From Tomitella cavernea (GTDB lineage Bacteria; Actinomycetota; Actinomycetes; Mycobacteriales; Mycobacteriaceae): a DNA stretch of 64,000 nt. The stretch is from the NCBI RefSeq assembly GCF_016599145.1, contig NZ_JAENKO010000004.1:1-64000 (forward strand). Reading direction: 5' to 3'. Each line of letters opens with the position of its first letter. Positions within the stretch are counted from its first letter, which is position 1. Below the pieces are notes generated by a model. The model had not been told where the DNA came from and did not search any database. It worked only from the letters and a program-made list of their open reading frames with translations. The position numbers were made by a program, and so were the translations under genes. Of this stretch, positions 36,827 to 45,323 are shown piece after piece.

Positions 36827-36979
36827 CTATACGGTCACGTCGGAGTAGGGCATGTGCTCGGACACCCAGGGAAAAACCACTTCCATGAGCAGCAGGAAGA
36901 TCGCGATGGCGATCACGATCGCCAGCAGGGCCTTCACGGGCCGCGGCCCGGGCAGGAGGCTCCAAAGATAGGCGTACAT
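36827..36979 (-). CDS. 50-aa single-span membrane protein linked to class E sortase
   Basis: A 50-aa protein: short N terminus (MYAYLWSLLPGPRPVK), one membrane helix at about 18-38 (LLAIVIAIAIFLLLMEVVFPWV) and a short tail ending MPYSDVTV. ATG 36979 directly follows the sortase stop and is preceded by AGGAGAAG within the sortase 3' end, so translation is coupled. Proteins of this shape (YLWRLLPGP..., one helix, FPWV, MP...VTV) occur next to class E sortases in related bacteria as far as I recall. It may anchor or position the sortase. Easily missed because of its size. Confidence 0.8.
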   Translation of the reverse strand: MYAYLWSLLPGPRPVKALLAIVIAIAIFLLLMEVVFPWVSEHMPYSDVTV

Positions 36980-37792
36980 TCACTTCTCCTGCAATGCCGT
37001 GGGAAGGCGCACCGACGACTTCGGGATTGTTTCGACGAGGACGGCATGGACGATCAGACGTTCGGAGTTCGAAAACAGCGGATGGCATGTGGTCAACGTC
37101 AGGATGCGTTCCAGTCCGGGGTTGGGCTCGACCCATGGGACGCCGGGCAGCGGGTTGATTACCTCGATGTCGCCGGGCACGGTGATGAACCGTCCTCGGA
37201 CCTGGGAGTAGTCGCCGTCGGAGAACCGATCGACTTGCGCGCGGCTGAGGCAGTTCACCGCGGTGGCGCGCCGTTCAGGCGCCGTGGTCTCGAGTGGAAG
37301 CAGCCGGTAGGTCATCCACTGGGAGTCTGTCTCCATGACCACGGCATCGCACGCATCGAGTTGATCGAGATGCTGGAACACCGGACCGGAGCCGATGCGA
37401 TGTCCGGCGAGCGCGAAGTTTCCTGCCTCGCCGGGCATCTGCGAGTCCACGTAGTGTCCGGGGCCGGCCCGCAGGTCCTCGCTTCGTGTGCCCTCGATGA
37501 CGGCGTACGCCTCGCCGAGCGAGGGGAAATGCACGCGCGCGAACCCTTCACCGAGCGCCGGGACCGGGGGGGCCGCCGGCTCAGTGGCGGCCGCCCCTGG
37601 ATCTGTACCCCAGGTTTCCTCCAGGCTGTGGTTGAGCTCGTCCTGCAGCCGCCCCGAGACGATGTTGGTCCAGAATGCCTCGTAGATGACGAAGAGCAGG
37701 ATGATCACCCCGGCCGCGAGGAGCACCTCGCCGATGACTTGTCCCGCCCCCAGCCGGGTCCGATCCGATGACGAGACCGTGGTCTTACTCAT
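36980..37792 (-). CDS. srtE: class E sortase
   Basis: A 270-aa membrane-anchored transpeptidase. Seen: N-terminal cytoplasmic tail, one membrane helix at about 19-38, a Pro/Ala-rich linker, then the sortase beta-barrel with catalytic His131 (LAGHRIG), Cys236 in TLTTCHPLF and Arg245 (SERLIVHA). The TLTTCHP...ERLIVHA pattern is that of class E. It should cleave a sorting signal outside the membrane and attach the protein to peptidoglycan or to another subunit. The obvious substrate is the LPVTG protein encoded upstream. Class E enzymes studied in Streptomyces prefer LAxTG, so the LPVTG pairing is notable. Confidence 0.9.
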   Translation of the reverse strand: MSKTTVSSSDRTRLGAGQVIGEVLLAAGVIILLFVIYEAFWTNIVSGRLQDELNHSLEETWGTDPGAAATEPAAPPVPALGEGFARVHFPSLGEAYAVIEGTRSEDLRAGPGHYVDSQMPGEAGNFALAGHRIGSGPVFQHLDQLDACDAVVMETDSQWMTYRLLPLETTAPERRATAVNCLSRAQVDRFSDGDYSQVRGRFITVPGDIEVINPLPGVPWVEPNPGLERILTLTTCHPLFSNSERLIVHAVLVETIPKSSVRLPTALQEK

Positions 37793-37822
37793 GGATCGGA
37801 CCCTTCCGCCAGGCGTGTCGAA

Positions 37823-37969
37823 CTAGCTGTTCGCGTTGAGCGCAGCGCTTCCGAGTCCGGTTCCGCCGACAAGGTCATAGAGCAGGACGGACAGCCGCCC
37901 GAGCCCGTCGATCACAGCGGAGCCGGTGGTCTCGACATCGAATTCAAGCGAGAGCGGGAGGATGAGCAC
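37823..37969 (-). CDS. 48-aa small gene between adhesin and sortase
   Basis: Reads from GTG 37969, with AGGAG nine bases upstream, to TAG at 37823: start VLILPLSLEFDVETTGSAVI, then DGLGRLSVLLYDLVGGTG and a small polar end (LNANS). It has no signal peptide or clear membrane helix, but two short hydrophobic, possibly amphipathic segments. It is 30 bp upstream of the sortase and downstream of a strong hairpin. I do not recognise the family. The good ribosome-binding site, clean stop, consistent hydrophobic pattern and operon position argue that it is real. Confidence 0.6.
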   Translation of the reverse strand: MLILPLSLEFDVETTGSAVIDGLGRLSVLLYDLVGGTGLGSAALNANS

Positions 37970-38082
37970 GAGTTTATTCTCCTGTATTTCGGTAGCCGAG
38001 CTTCATCTTGGTACTCGGCGAGTTCGGCCGCGAGACGATTTCAGTCGGCTGGTGTGCGGTATTCGATTGGTGTGATGGTGGT

Positions 38083-38121
38083 GCGGGGCGGGTGCGACCA
38101 CGGAGGTCGTACCCGCCCCGC
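38083..38121 (-). terminator. strong hairpin between adhesin gene and downstream sortase genes
   Basis: A 17-bp stem (38083-38099 with 38105-38121, one mismatch/G-T pair) and a 5-base loop, very GC-rich, lies 21 bases after the adhesin stop. No T-run follows. Since the small gene and sortase lie downstream on the same strand, it may act as a partial terminator or mRNA end protector that keeps sortase expression below that of its substrate. Confidence 0.7.
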
Positions 38122-38142
38122 TGCCGTGCGCCTGCAGGCGAG

Positions 38143-41100
38143 CTACTCCTCGCCGTGCAGCCGCCTGCGGTAACGCAGCATCAGCCACGTGCCGCCGGCG
38201 ACCAGCGCCAGCGATATACCGGAGAGCCAGATGACGTCCGCCCCGGTCACGGGCAGCGACGACGACTGGTCCGGCTTGGCAGGCGCAGGCTTGCCCGGAG
38301 CCCCGTTGTGGCCGGTGCTGTCTTGCTGCTCCGATGTGCCCGGCCGCCCCGGCGTTCCCGGTTCGTTGGAACCAGGCTCATTGGAACCCGGCTGCTCCGG
38401 CGAACCCGGCTCGCCCGGCTGGCCGGGTTCTCCCGGCTCACCGGGGCTCGGGGGCGTCGGCCACTCGGTGCCCGGTCCCGGCGGCATCACCGATCCGCCC
38501 CACGGCGGCAGCGGAATCGGGATCGGGATGATGATCATCCCGTTGCTGCTGGTCTTGTTCTCCAGCCCCAGCACCACCGGTTCATTCGCGTCACCGGTGA
38601 ACGTGACCACGGCTCCGGTCGGTTCGTCGTCGATTCCGACAACGTCCGCGTCGCCGTTCTCGGCGCTCCATTGCACATCGCCCCACTTGACGTTGGTCAC
38701 GTCGGTGTGGGCACCGGTCTCCACAAAGGAGATCTCCGTGTCGAGTGGGAACTGGACCCGGCCGTCGACAACAGCCGCGTCGCACTGGGCGGTCGGTGTG
38801 GCCGACGCGCCCGGCTCGACATCGAGGACGCAGGAGCGCGACTCGTCATCAACGTCCGTCCATGTGGCGGTGACCTGGAAGGTCGTGGAATCGTCCCCGG
38901 ACACCTGGGCGCCCTTGGGCCCGGTCACGACCTTGTCGATGTCCACATCCGTCGTCGGGATGGGCCGGTTTCGGATCTCCACCACCGCACTATCGCCGGG
39001 CACGATTCCCACGGTGTTGCGGTATTCCGCGTCACCAGCGTCTTCGGCCACCCAGTAGTACGGCCGTGCCCAGTCCATGCCGGGCAGGGGCTTTGCCTCG
39101 ACCTCGGAGAAGGTGACCACGGTGTCCCGTGGCAACACGTCGCCGGAGTTCCAGCTGAAGCCGTTCTCGGCGTTGAGGGTGACGGTATCGCCCACTGCCG
39201 GGAATTCGGTCCCCGCCGGGAGCGCCGGGTCGACACCGTCGATCCGTATCTGGAACTCCGCACCCTCCGGCAGGTCGGCCTCGGTGGCGGGGATCGGATC
39301 CTCGCCGTCGAGAACGTACTTCGTGAACTCGACCGAGCCGAACTTCCAAAGGGCCTCGTTGGTCAGCGTGATCAGACGGCCCTCGGTCGGATCATCCGAA
39401 ACGATGCCGGTCACGGCGCCGTCGCCGGAAGGCCTGAGCCACGACTCCCCGCTGGGATCGGTGCCCCAGGTGATCGTGCCCCACTCGACGCCTGCGACAT
39501 CGGGACGACCTGTCTCCGTGAAAGTAACCACGGTGCCGACGGGAAGTTCCACGCCGAGCGGTGTGGCCACGCCCTTGGTGACGGTGAGCGTCGTCGTTTC
39601 GTAGTTCACACCGTCCTGCCAGCTGGCCTCGACAGTGAACTCCGCGTCCTCACCGACGTTGTCGGCAGCCTCGCCCTCAATCTGCTTGAGCACGCGCAGG
39701 GTGCCGTCGTTCTTGTCGACGAAGTTCGTCACCTCGACCGTGCCCGGATTCTTGCCGATGGTCACCACGGCCGTGCCGTCGTCACCGATCGTGACGTCCC
39801 CGGAGAATGCGGGCTCGCCCCAGGCGAGGCCGTTGCCATCCGCCGGAACGGTCTCGGTCAGCGTGACCTTGGTGCCACCGGGCAGGTTCTCGCCGAACGG
39901 CACTGCGGTCCCGTCGGCAGGAAGCGCGAGGGTCTTAGACTGCTCGCCTCCGTCCGCGTCACTCCAGGTTGCGATCACGTCGAAGCTGGGCGGCACAGCC
40001 GCATTCGATGCTTCCCGCCCAGTGAGCTTCTTGCTCAGCTCGAAGGTGCCTTGCGTGACCCTGGCCTCGTTGGTGACGGCGACCGTGTTCGCCGCCGCGT
40101 CGGCGCCGATGGTGAGCGTGCTCGGCACGATGACCGGCTCCGACCACGTCACGAGGTCGGTGTCCACCGGCCGCACCTCGGTGAAGGTGAGCTCCGCACC
40201 GATGGGCAGATCGCTGAGCTCGTAGTGCTGACCGTCCTTGAGGGTGAACTCGCGCAGCTCGGTGCCGGCGTCGTCGTCGTCACCGTTCGAGATTTCCGCT
40301 TGGATGACGAAGGCCTCGTTGCCGGTGAGCACCGCGCCCTCGTCATTGATGACGGTCTTGGTGATCGTCGCCGAGCCCAAGACGGCCTTGTTGACCAACT
40401 CGACCTCGACGTTGCTCTTCGGCGTGATCTTCACCAGCGCCTGGGTGCGGTCCGCATTCAGCGTCACGTCCTCGGCCGGCAGGAACTTCCCCTGCTCGAA
40501 GTAGACGCCATCGACAGTCGGCAGATCGGTCTCGGTCAGCCTGATCTGCCAGCCGGTGCCGCGGGCATTGACCCCGCTGACCGGTGTTCCGTCCGCCTTC
40601 ACCTCGACCGTGTAGGAACTGTCCGGGGCGTCGGTCTCCGGGTCCGTCCCGGGGGCGAACTCCTCGACCAACACGGTGAACCCGGTGTCCTCCGGGAACT
40701 CCTCGGAGAAGGAATCGATCTTCTTCAGCAGCGAGAACGAGCCCCGCGCCACGCCCTCGCCGGTGCCGCCACCGCCCCAGGTCTGCCGGACGCTGCTCGA
40801 AAGCTCCTGGCCCGCGTAACGAACCGTGTTTCCGTACTCTGTGCCGCGCTCGTCCAACCCGCCACTGGTGGTGCACAGGGTGTAGTCGATGTAGTACCGC
40901 GTCTCACGGCCGTAATCGCCGTCCTGTTTCGGGAGGGTGAACTCGATCCCATCGTCGGTGCGGGTGACCGTGGCGGCGTCGGTGAGATCGCGCTCCGCCG
41001 CGACGTCGCTGTCGCCCAGGAAGTCTCTCGCGACGACCTTGAGGTTGAGATTCGCCTTGAGGTCGGCACCTGCCTCGCACACCGTCATCGTCTCAGAGAA

Positions 41101-43005
41101 CGTATCCGTGATGACCGCCGGTTCCGCGAGATCTTCGAGATCGTAGCCGGGGATCTCGAGGCTCCAGTCGATGGTGGTGCCGGCGGGCTGTGTTTTCCCG
41201 GCGACGTCCTTCTCCGTGGTGTTGAGCGCGCCGCTCTTGCCGCCGGTGAACTGCGGTCCCCTGACCGAAGCAGTGACCTCCGTGCCGTTGACAACGGCCT
41301 TGTTGGTGAATACATCGGACGAGTCCGGAACCTCGTCGCCGGTCAAGCAGGTCCGGAAGCTCAGGTAGTAGTACTGATCCGCGTCGAACGCGTCGATGTC
41401 CTTCGGCGTGAAGGTCACGGTGAAGTCCGTGTCGCCTTCTAGAGCAGCGGAATCGATCGTGAACTTGTCGGTGACTACGGGGCGCGACGGTGCGTCGCCG
41501 TCCTGCCCTGGCAGGTAGTCGCTCTGCCGGATGTCCATCCGGTCGAGGCCATCCGTGCAGACGGCGTGCCCGTCACCGAGCGTCTCCTCTACGGTGACCG
41601 TGTGGTCCGCGCTGGCCGCGATGAAGGTGCCCGGGACCATGATGGTCCAGGCGGCCTCCATATAGCGCTTCCCCTTGACTAGGCTGCCGCTCTTCGACGG
41701 CGCAGTCGACGGGCGCCAGTCCTGTTCGACGCCTTCGGCGCCGACCGTCTTATCGCCGATCGTCACAGAGTTGTCGTAGACGGCTTGCTTGCCGTCCTCC
41801 GTGGGCAGGTCCACCTCGCCGCTGGTCGTGCACGAGGTATATTCAACGCGGTAGAGCTTGTCGCTGGCGAACGGTCCATTGTTGTCGATCGCGATGCTGA
41901 CCGGATCGCCCGCGCCGGGCTGGGTCACGGTGACGCCGCCAGGGACCTCCCCGAGATCGCCGGGGCGGCCGGACAGCAACTTGGCGTTGAGCCGGCCATC
42001 CGTACACAGCGTCATGTTTTCCGAGAGCGTATCGCTCAGGACCACCGAACCGGAGTCGTTCTCGTCCAGTGCTGCCAGGTCGGCGCCCGGGATATCGATG
42101 GTCCAGCGCACGGCCTGTTTGTCCGGCGTGAGTACACCGGACTTCGTCGCTTCGCCGAGATCCTTTCCGTCGCCGATTCCGCCACCGCCGGGCAACGGAA
42201 CCTGCAGCGCCGTCTCCCCGTTGACGACGAACTCCACATCGTCAGACGTGGTGTACTCGACCGCTGTGGTGTAGACGAAGAAGTCTCCCATTACTTCGGC
42301 GGGGCGATCCGTCACGGCGTCGGTGAGCACACAGGTCATGAGATTGGAGGCTGCGGCCAAATCGCAGATTCCCCAGATGGTGCCGTCCTCGCCCACGAGT
42401 TCGATGTGAGGGTTGTTCTGGAGTTCGAGCACATCGGGAAACCCGATCGTGAACTCGTCGCCGGGTTGCGGCTGCGCAGCACTGGCGTCCCAGGTTCCCC
42501 GTACCGTCACGGAGTCCCCGACCGTGATCTGCTGGTCGTTCTTTCCCTCGACCTGGATGTCGGTGATGCTCACTTCAATGCCGGGGTTCACTCCCCGCGT
42601 TGTGGCCGCTGAACGTTCCGCCCGCTGCCCGCTTTTCGTGGACGGGGGTGCTTTCGACCGGGTCGGGGCACTCGACGCTGTCACCGGCGCCTGGGGCGTG
42701 GACACGGGAGTCTTCGACGTGGGCGCAGGAGCCTTCGGCGTGGAGCCAACCGGCGTCGACGTGGGCTGCACCGTAGTCGCGGGGGCGGACGAAGTAGTGC
42801 TCGGCTTCGTCGTAGTGGGCGAACTGCTGGAAGTGCGCGACGCAGTGGGGGTGGTGGTCGAAGCCCTGCTTTCGTCGGCCGAAGCAACGGGAGCGAGCGA
42901 CAACGAGGCCACGAGCAACGCCAGAACCGTGAAGATCAACCCGAGCGTCGTCCACCGAGACACCACCCCCTCCCCTTTACGACTCCGGGAGAGACGATCA
43001 AACAC
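38143..43005 (-). CDS. 1620-aa LPXTG-anchored multi-domain adhesin
   Basis: A large cell-wall surface protein. Seen in order: long basic start and signal peptide ending near VASADE; Thr/Ser/Pro-rich stretch to about 130; an adhesin-like first domain (about 150-275) with two Cys; three repeats of about 155 aa (about 280-755), each with W(T/S)I-x-(I/V)PG, D-T-x-SE-x-M(T)-(L/V)C and a second Cys; six SpaA/DUF5979-like modules (about 755-1482), each starting with a Lys strand (SLLKK, TITKT, ELSKK, RVLKQ, EFTKY, DIDKV) and ending with an Asn strand (LVNK, VTNE, VTNF, LTNE, IRNR, LENK); a Pro/Gly/Glu stalk; LPVTG at 1584-1588, a membrane helix and RYRRR. Lys-Asn pairs suggest internal isopeptide bonds. 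GTG 43005 (AAAGGGG upstream) or GTG 42963 may start it. Confidence 0.88.
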   Translation of the reverse strand: MFDRLSRSRKGEGVVSRWTTLGLIFTVLALLVASLSLAPVASADESRASTTTPTASRTSSSSPTTTKPSTTSSAPATTVQPTSTPVGSTPKAPAPTSKTPVSTPQAPVTASSAPTRSKAPPSTKSGQRAERSAATTRGVNPGIEVSITDIQVEGKNDQQITVGDSVTVRGTWDASAAQPQPGDEFTIGFPDVLELQNNPHIELVGEDGTIWGICDLAAASNLMTCVLTDAVTDRPAEVMGDFFVYTTAVEYTTSDDVEFVVNGETALQVPLPGGGGIGDGKDLGEATKSGVLTPDKQAVRWTIDIPGADLAALDENDSGSVVLSDTLSENMTLCTDGRLNAKLLSGRPGDLGEVPGGVTVTQPGAGDPVSIAIDNNGPFASDKLYRVEYTSCTTSGEVDLPTEDGKQAVYDNSVTIGDKTVGAEGVEQDWRPSTAPSKSGSLVKGKRYMEAAWTIMVPGTFIAASADHTVTVEETLGDGHAVCTDGLDRMDIRQSDYLPGQDGDAPSRPVVTDKFTIDSAALEGDTDFTVTFTPKDIDAFDADQYYYLSFRTCLTGDEVPDSSDVFTNKAVVNGTEVTASVRGPQFTGGKSGALNTTEKDVAGKTQPAGTTIDWSLEIPGYDLEDLAEPAVITDTFSETMTVCEAGADLKANLNLKVVARDFLGDSDVAAERDLTDAATVTRTDDGIEFTLPKQDGDYGRETRYYIDYTLCTTSGGLDERGTEYGNTVRYAGQELSSSVRQTWGGGGTGEGVARGSFSLLKKIDSFSEEFPEDTGFTVLVEEFAPGTDPETDAPDSSYTVEVKADGTPVSGVNARGTGWQIRLTETDLPTVDGVYFEQGKFLPAEDVTLNADRTQALVKITPKSNVEVELVNKAVLGSATITKTVINDEGAVLTGNEAFVIQAEISNGDDDDAGTELREFTLKDGQHYELSDLPIGAELTFTEVRPVDTDLVTWSEPVIVPSTLTIGADAAANTVAVTNEARVTQGTFELSKKLTGREASNAAVPPSFDVIATWSDADGGEQSKTLALPADGTAVPFGENLPGGTKVTLTETVPADGNGLAWGEPAFSGDVTIGDDGTAVVTIGKNPGTVEVTNFVDKNDGTLRVLKQIEGEAADNVGEDAEFTVEASWQDGVNYETTTLTVTKGVATPLGVELPVGTVVTFTETGRPDVAGVEWGTITWGTDPSGESWLRPSGDGAVTGIVSDDPTEGRLITLTNEALWKFGSVEFTKYVLDGEDPIPATEADLPEGAEFQIRIDGVDPALPAGTEFPAVGDTVTLNAENGFSWNSGDVLPRDTVVTFSEVEAKPLPGMDWARPYYWVAEDAGDAEYRNTVGIVPGDSAVVEIRNRPIPTTDVDIDKVVTGPKGAQVSGDDSTTFQVTATWTDVDDESRSCVLDVEPGASATPTAQCDAAVVDGRVQFPLDTEISFVETGAHTDVTNVKWGDVQWSAENGDADVVGIDDEPTGAVVTFTGDANEPVVLGLENKTSSNGMIIIPIPIPLPPWGGSVMPPGPGTEWPTPPSPGEPGEPGQPGEPGSPEQPGSNEPGSNEPGTPGRPGTSEQQDSTGHNGAPGKPAPAKPDQSSSLPVTGADVIWLSGISLALVAGGTWLMLRYRRRLHGEE

Positions 43006-43126
43006 GAAGACCCCTTTCGGTCAAGACAGCGAGAGCGATCCGCCGTGCCGACAACAACCGGGTCGCACGACGGATCACAAAAAGAAATGTTTTGAACAGT
43101 AGCCAATCAAGGTGCAATATTCACAA
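43006..43126 (-). promoter_or_regulatory. A+T-rich leader upstream of the adhesin gene
   Basis: The region 43078-43135 is far richer in A+T than its surroundings (AAAAAGAAATG, ACAATTAGG) and lies directly upstream of the adhesin operon. It probably holds the promoter. A convincing -35/-10 pair could not be fixed by eye. Confidence 0.4.
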
Positions 43127-43372
43127 TTAGGCTCCTTTGAACCCGCTGAGCTGCCGTAACGCCTCGCATGACCCGACGCTGAAGCTGACGGGTTCCGGCG
43201 TCCCGGCCGCCTCCGCCACAGCGTTGATGTTGACGGCGTCCACCCCGCCCTCGACGAGAAGATCCGCCGTCGCGTCCAGGATCGACGCCACGGTGCGCTT
43301 GGCGCTCTCCTGCCTGGGCACGCGCACCGGGAGGCAGCTGCGCGGTACCGGCCCGCCCCGAACGTTCATTCC
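43127..43372 (-). pseudogene. N-terminal fragment of a TetR-family regulator
   Basis: Reads RQESAKRTVASILDATADLL, then VEGGVDAVNINAVAEAAG, the first two helices of a TetR HTH, but then loses the family pattern (PEPVSFSVGSCEALRQL) and stops at 43127 with no ligand domain. About 82 residues from ATG 43372 against a usual 190-210. Best read as a truncated, inactive remnant. Confidence 0.65.
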
Positions 43373-43449
43373 GCCCCCTCCGCACGTCCGTTCGTTCCGG
43401 CCCCAGTGCATCCACCGCGGACGCCCGCCCGCATGCACGGCACGCGGTC

Positions 43450-43857
43450 ATGACGGGCGCACTCGCCGAGCTCGTCCTCGTCGGCCTGCCCCAATACGTC
43501 GCGGGCCGTAGGCGGCGGTGTTCCGTGCGGAGGCCGGCGCCACCGTCGTCAAAGTGCAGCCGCCCGCGGCCACGCCACCGCATGCTGGAACCGCAGGTGC
43601 CCCGGGCACACGCCAGCGACCCAGGGGAGGGCCGGTGGGTGCTGAACTACGACGCCTCGGTGGGCGACGCCGACCCGGTGTACTTTGACAATCGCGGTGC
43701 CTCAGCACACCGCGCACACCGCCTACCTGTCGCACCTGGAATGGGATGCCATCGGCCTGCTGCACGATCAGCATCTCGGCGACCTCGCACCAGGCGAACG
43801 GGTGCGTCGCTCGGGGCGGGGGCGCCCAGGCCACCGAGTGGCCGTGCTCTCGAACCC
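43450..43857 (+). pseudogene. decayed region with a probable CoA-transferase fragment
   Basis: From ATG 43450 the frame begins ALAELVLVGLPQYVAG. After a frame change, the stretch at about 43515-43560 reads AVFRAEAGATVVKVQPP, like the cofactor-binding start of CaiB/BaiF CoA-transferases. No continuous gene can be built, and no other gene is seen up to the amidase stop. Together with the TetR fragment to its left it looks like gene decay. The family assignment is tentative. Confidence 0.35.
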
Positions 43858-45288
43858 CTACTCCCCCAGCCGGTCCTGGATCCGCGCGAACGGCCGCGCC
43901 TCCTCCACCGCGTAGGCCATCTCGAGAACACGCGCCTCCGACCCCAGCGGGCCCGCGAGCTGGATCCCGATGGGCGTGCCCTGCGAGCTGATCCCGAACG
44001 GCAGCGAGACGGCCGGGTCGCCGGTGGCGTTCTGCAGCGGCGTGAACCCCACCCAGGCCAGCAGCCGCTCCATCGCGATCTCGAACGGCAGCGTGGGGTC
44101 GATGTGCCCGATCCGCGGGGTCAGATGGCTCACCGTCGGCGTGAGCACCAGGTCGTAGTCCGCATACAGCTCCCGCGAGCGGCGGGTGGAGGCGCGCAGC
44201 CGGGCGATCGCGGCCGGCAGCCGGTGCAGGCGATGAAGCGTGTAGCCGGCGAACCCGCGGGTGAGCGACTCGGTGCGGTGCCAGTCGAACGACGGGTCGA
44301 AGGTGCTCTTGCCGGTGGCGTTCATGTAGAGGAACAGCAGCCCGTAGTAGGTTTTGAAGTCTTCGAGGAACGTCTCCGGCACCGGCGCCGGAATCTCCTC
44401 GACGCGGTGCCCCATCGACTCGAGCAGCCGGGCCGCCCCGCGCACCGCGGCGGCCGTCTCGTCACCGGTGGGGGTGAACGGCGACTCGATCACCATCGCG
44501 ACACGCAGTGACCGGTCGCCCGCGCGGCGCACATCCCCCACCGGCGGCAAATTGTGCACGGGGTGCAGGCGCTCGACCTCCCGCAGGTAGGCGGCGGTGT
44601 CGCGCACCGTGCGGGTGAGCACCCCGTCGGCGACCACGCGGACCGGCATGCGGCCGAACAGCCCGTCCTGCGGTACGCGCCCGCGGCTCGGCTTGAGCCC
44701 GACGAGCCCGCACGCGGCGGCCGGGATGCGGATCGAACCGCCTCCATCGTTGCCGTGCGCGAAGGGCACCACGCCCGCCGCCACCAGCGCCGCCGACCCG
44801 GCCGACGATGCACCCGAGGAATAGTCGGTGCACCAGGGATTGCGCACGATCCTGCCCGGCGATTCGGCGCTGGCGGAGATGCCGAACTCGGACAGCTGCG
44901 TCTTGCCCAGGCACACCGGCCCGAGCCGGCGGAACGACGCGGCGAACTCCCCGTCCGCCGGTGCCGGCTGCGCGCGGAACGCCGACGAACCCTCCTGCGT
45001 GGGCAGGCCCACCACGTCCACGTTGTCCTTGATGAACGTCGGCACGCCCGAAAAGAACCCGCCCGCAGGCGATGACGCGGCTCGCCGGGCACGGTCGAAG
45101 TCGGCGCAGGCGATCGCACCCAGTGCCGGGTCGACGGACTCCGCCCGGCGGATCGCCGCCTCCACCGCCTCGGACTGCGACACCCGCCCGCTGCGGATCG
45201 CCTCTGCGACGCCGGTGGCGTCGAGCTCGCCGAGTGCGTCGTCGGCGAAGGCGTGGACGTGATGGACGGGCGTCTGGGAATCGGTCAT
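43858..45288 (-). CDS. amidase (amidase-signature family)
   Basis: A 476-aa amidase-signature hydrolase. Seen: catalytic Lys87 in FIKDNVDVVG, the Ser-rich loop YSSGASSAGSAA with cis-Ser161/162 and nucleophile Ser185 in NDGGGSIRIPAA, then GLVGLKPSRGR. The full triad and full length indicate an active enzyme that hydrolyses a carboxamide (aliphatic, aryl or cyclic amide). The C-terminal part has TLPFEIAMERLL and QNATGDPAVSLPFG, as in actinobacterial members. No signal peptide. It stands alone between decayed sequence and the SGNH gene. Substrate unknown. Confidence 0.9.
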   Translation of the reverse strand: MTDSQTPVHHVHAFADDALGELDATGVAEAIRSGRVSQSEAVEAAIRRAESVDPALGAIACADFDRARRAASSPAGGFFSGVPTFIKDNVDVVGLPTQEGSSAFRAQPAPADGEFAASFRRLGPVCLGKTQLSEFGISASAESPGRIVRNPWCTDYSSGASSAGSAALVAAGVVPFAHGNDGGGSIRIPAAACGLVGLKPSRGRVPQDGLFGRMPVRVVADGVLTRTVRDTAAYLREVERLHPVHNLPPVGDVRRAGDRSLRVAMVIESPFTPTGDETAAAVRGAARLLESMGHRVEEIPAPVPETFLEDFKTYYGLLFLYMNATGKSTFDPSFDWHRTESLTRGFAGYTLHRLHRLPAAIARLRASTRRSRELYADYDLVLTPTVSHLTPRIGHIDPTLPFEIAMERLLAWVGFTPLQNATGDPAVSLPFGISSQGTPIGIQLAGPLGSEARVLEMAYAVEEARPFARIQDRLGE

Positions 45289-45323
45289 GACGTCACGTTA
45301 GCGGAGTGACGGGCACCCCGAGG

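Noticed and set aside
38008-41442. 1144-codon plus-strand frame opposite the adhesin gene
   Set aside because: The minus-strand frame has signal peptide, repeats, sorting signal and sortase partner; the plus-strand frame has only biased composition.
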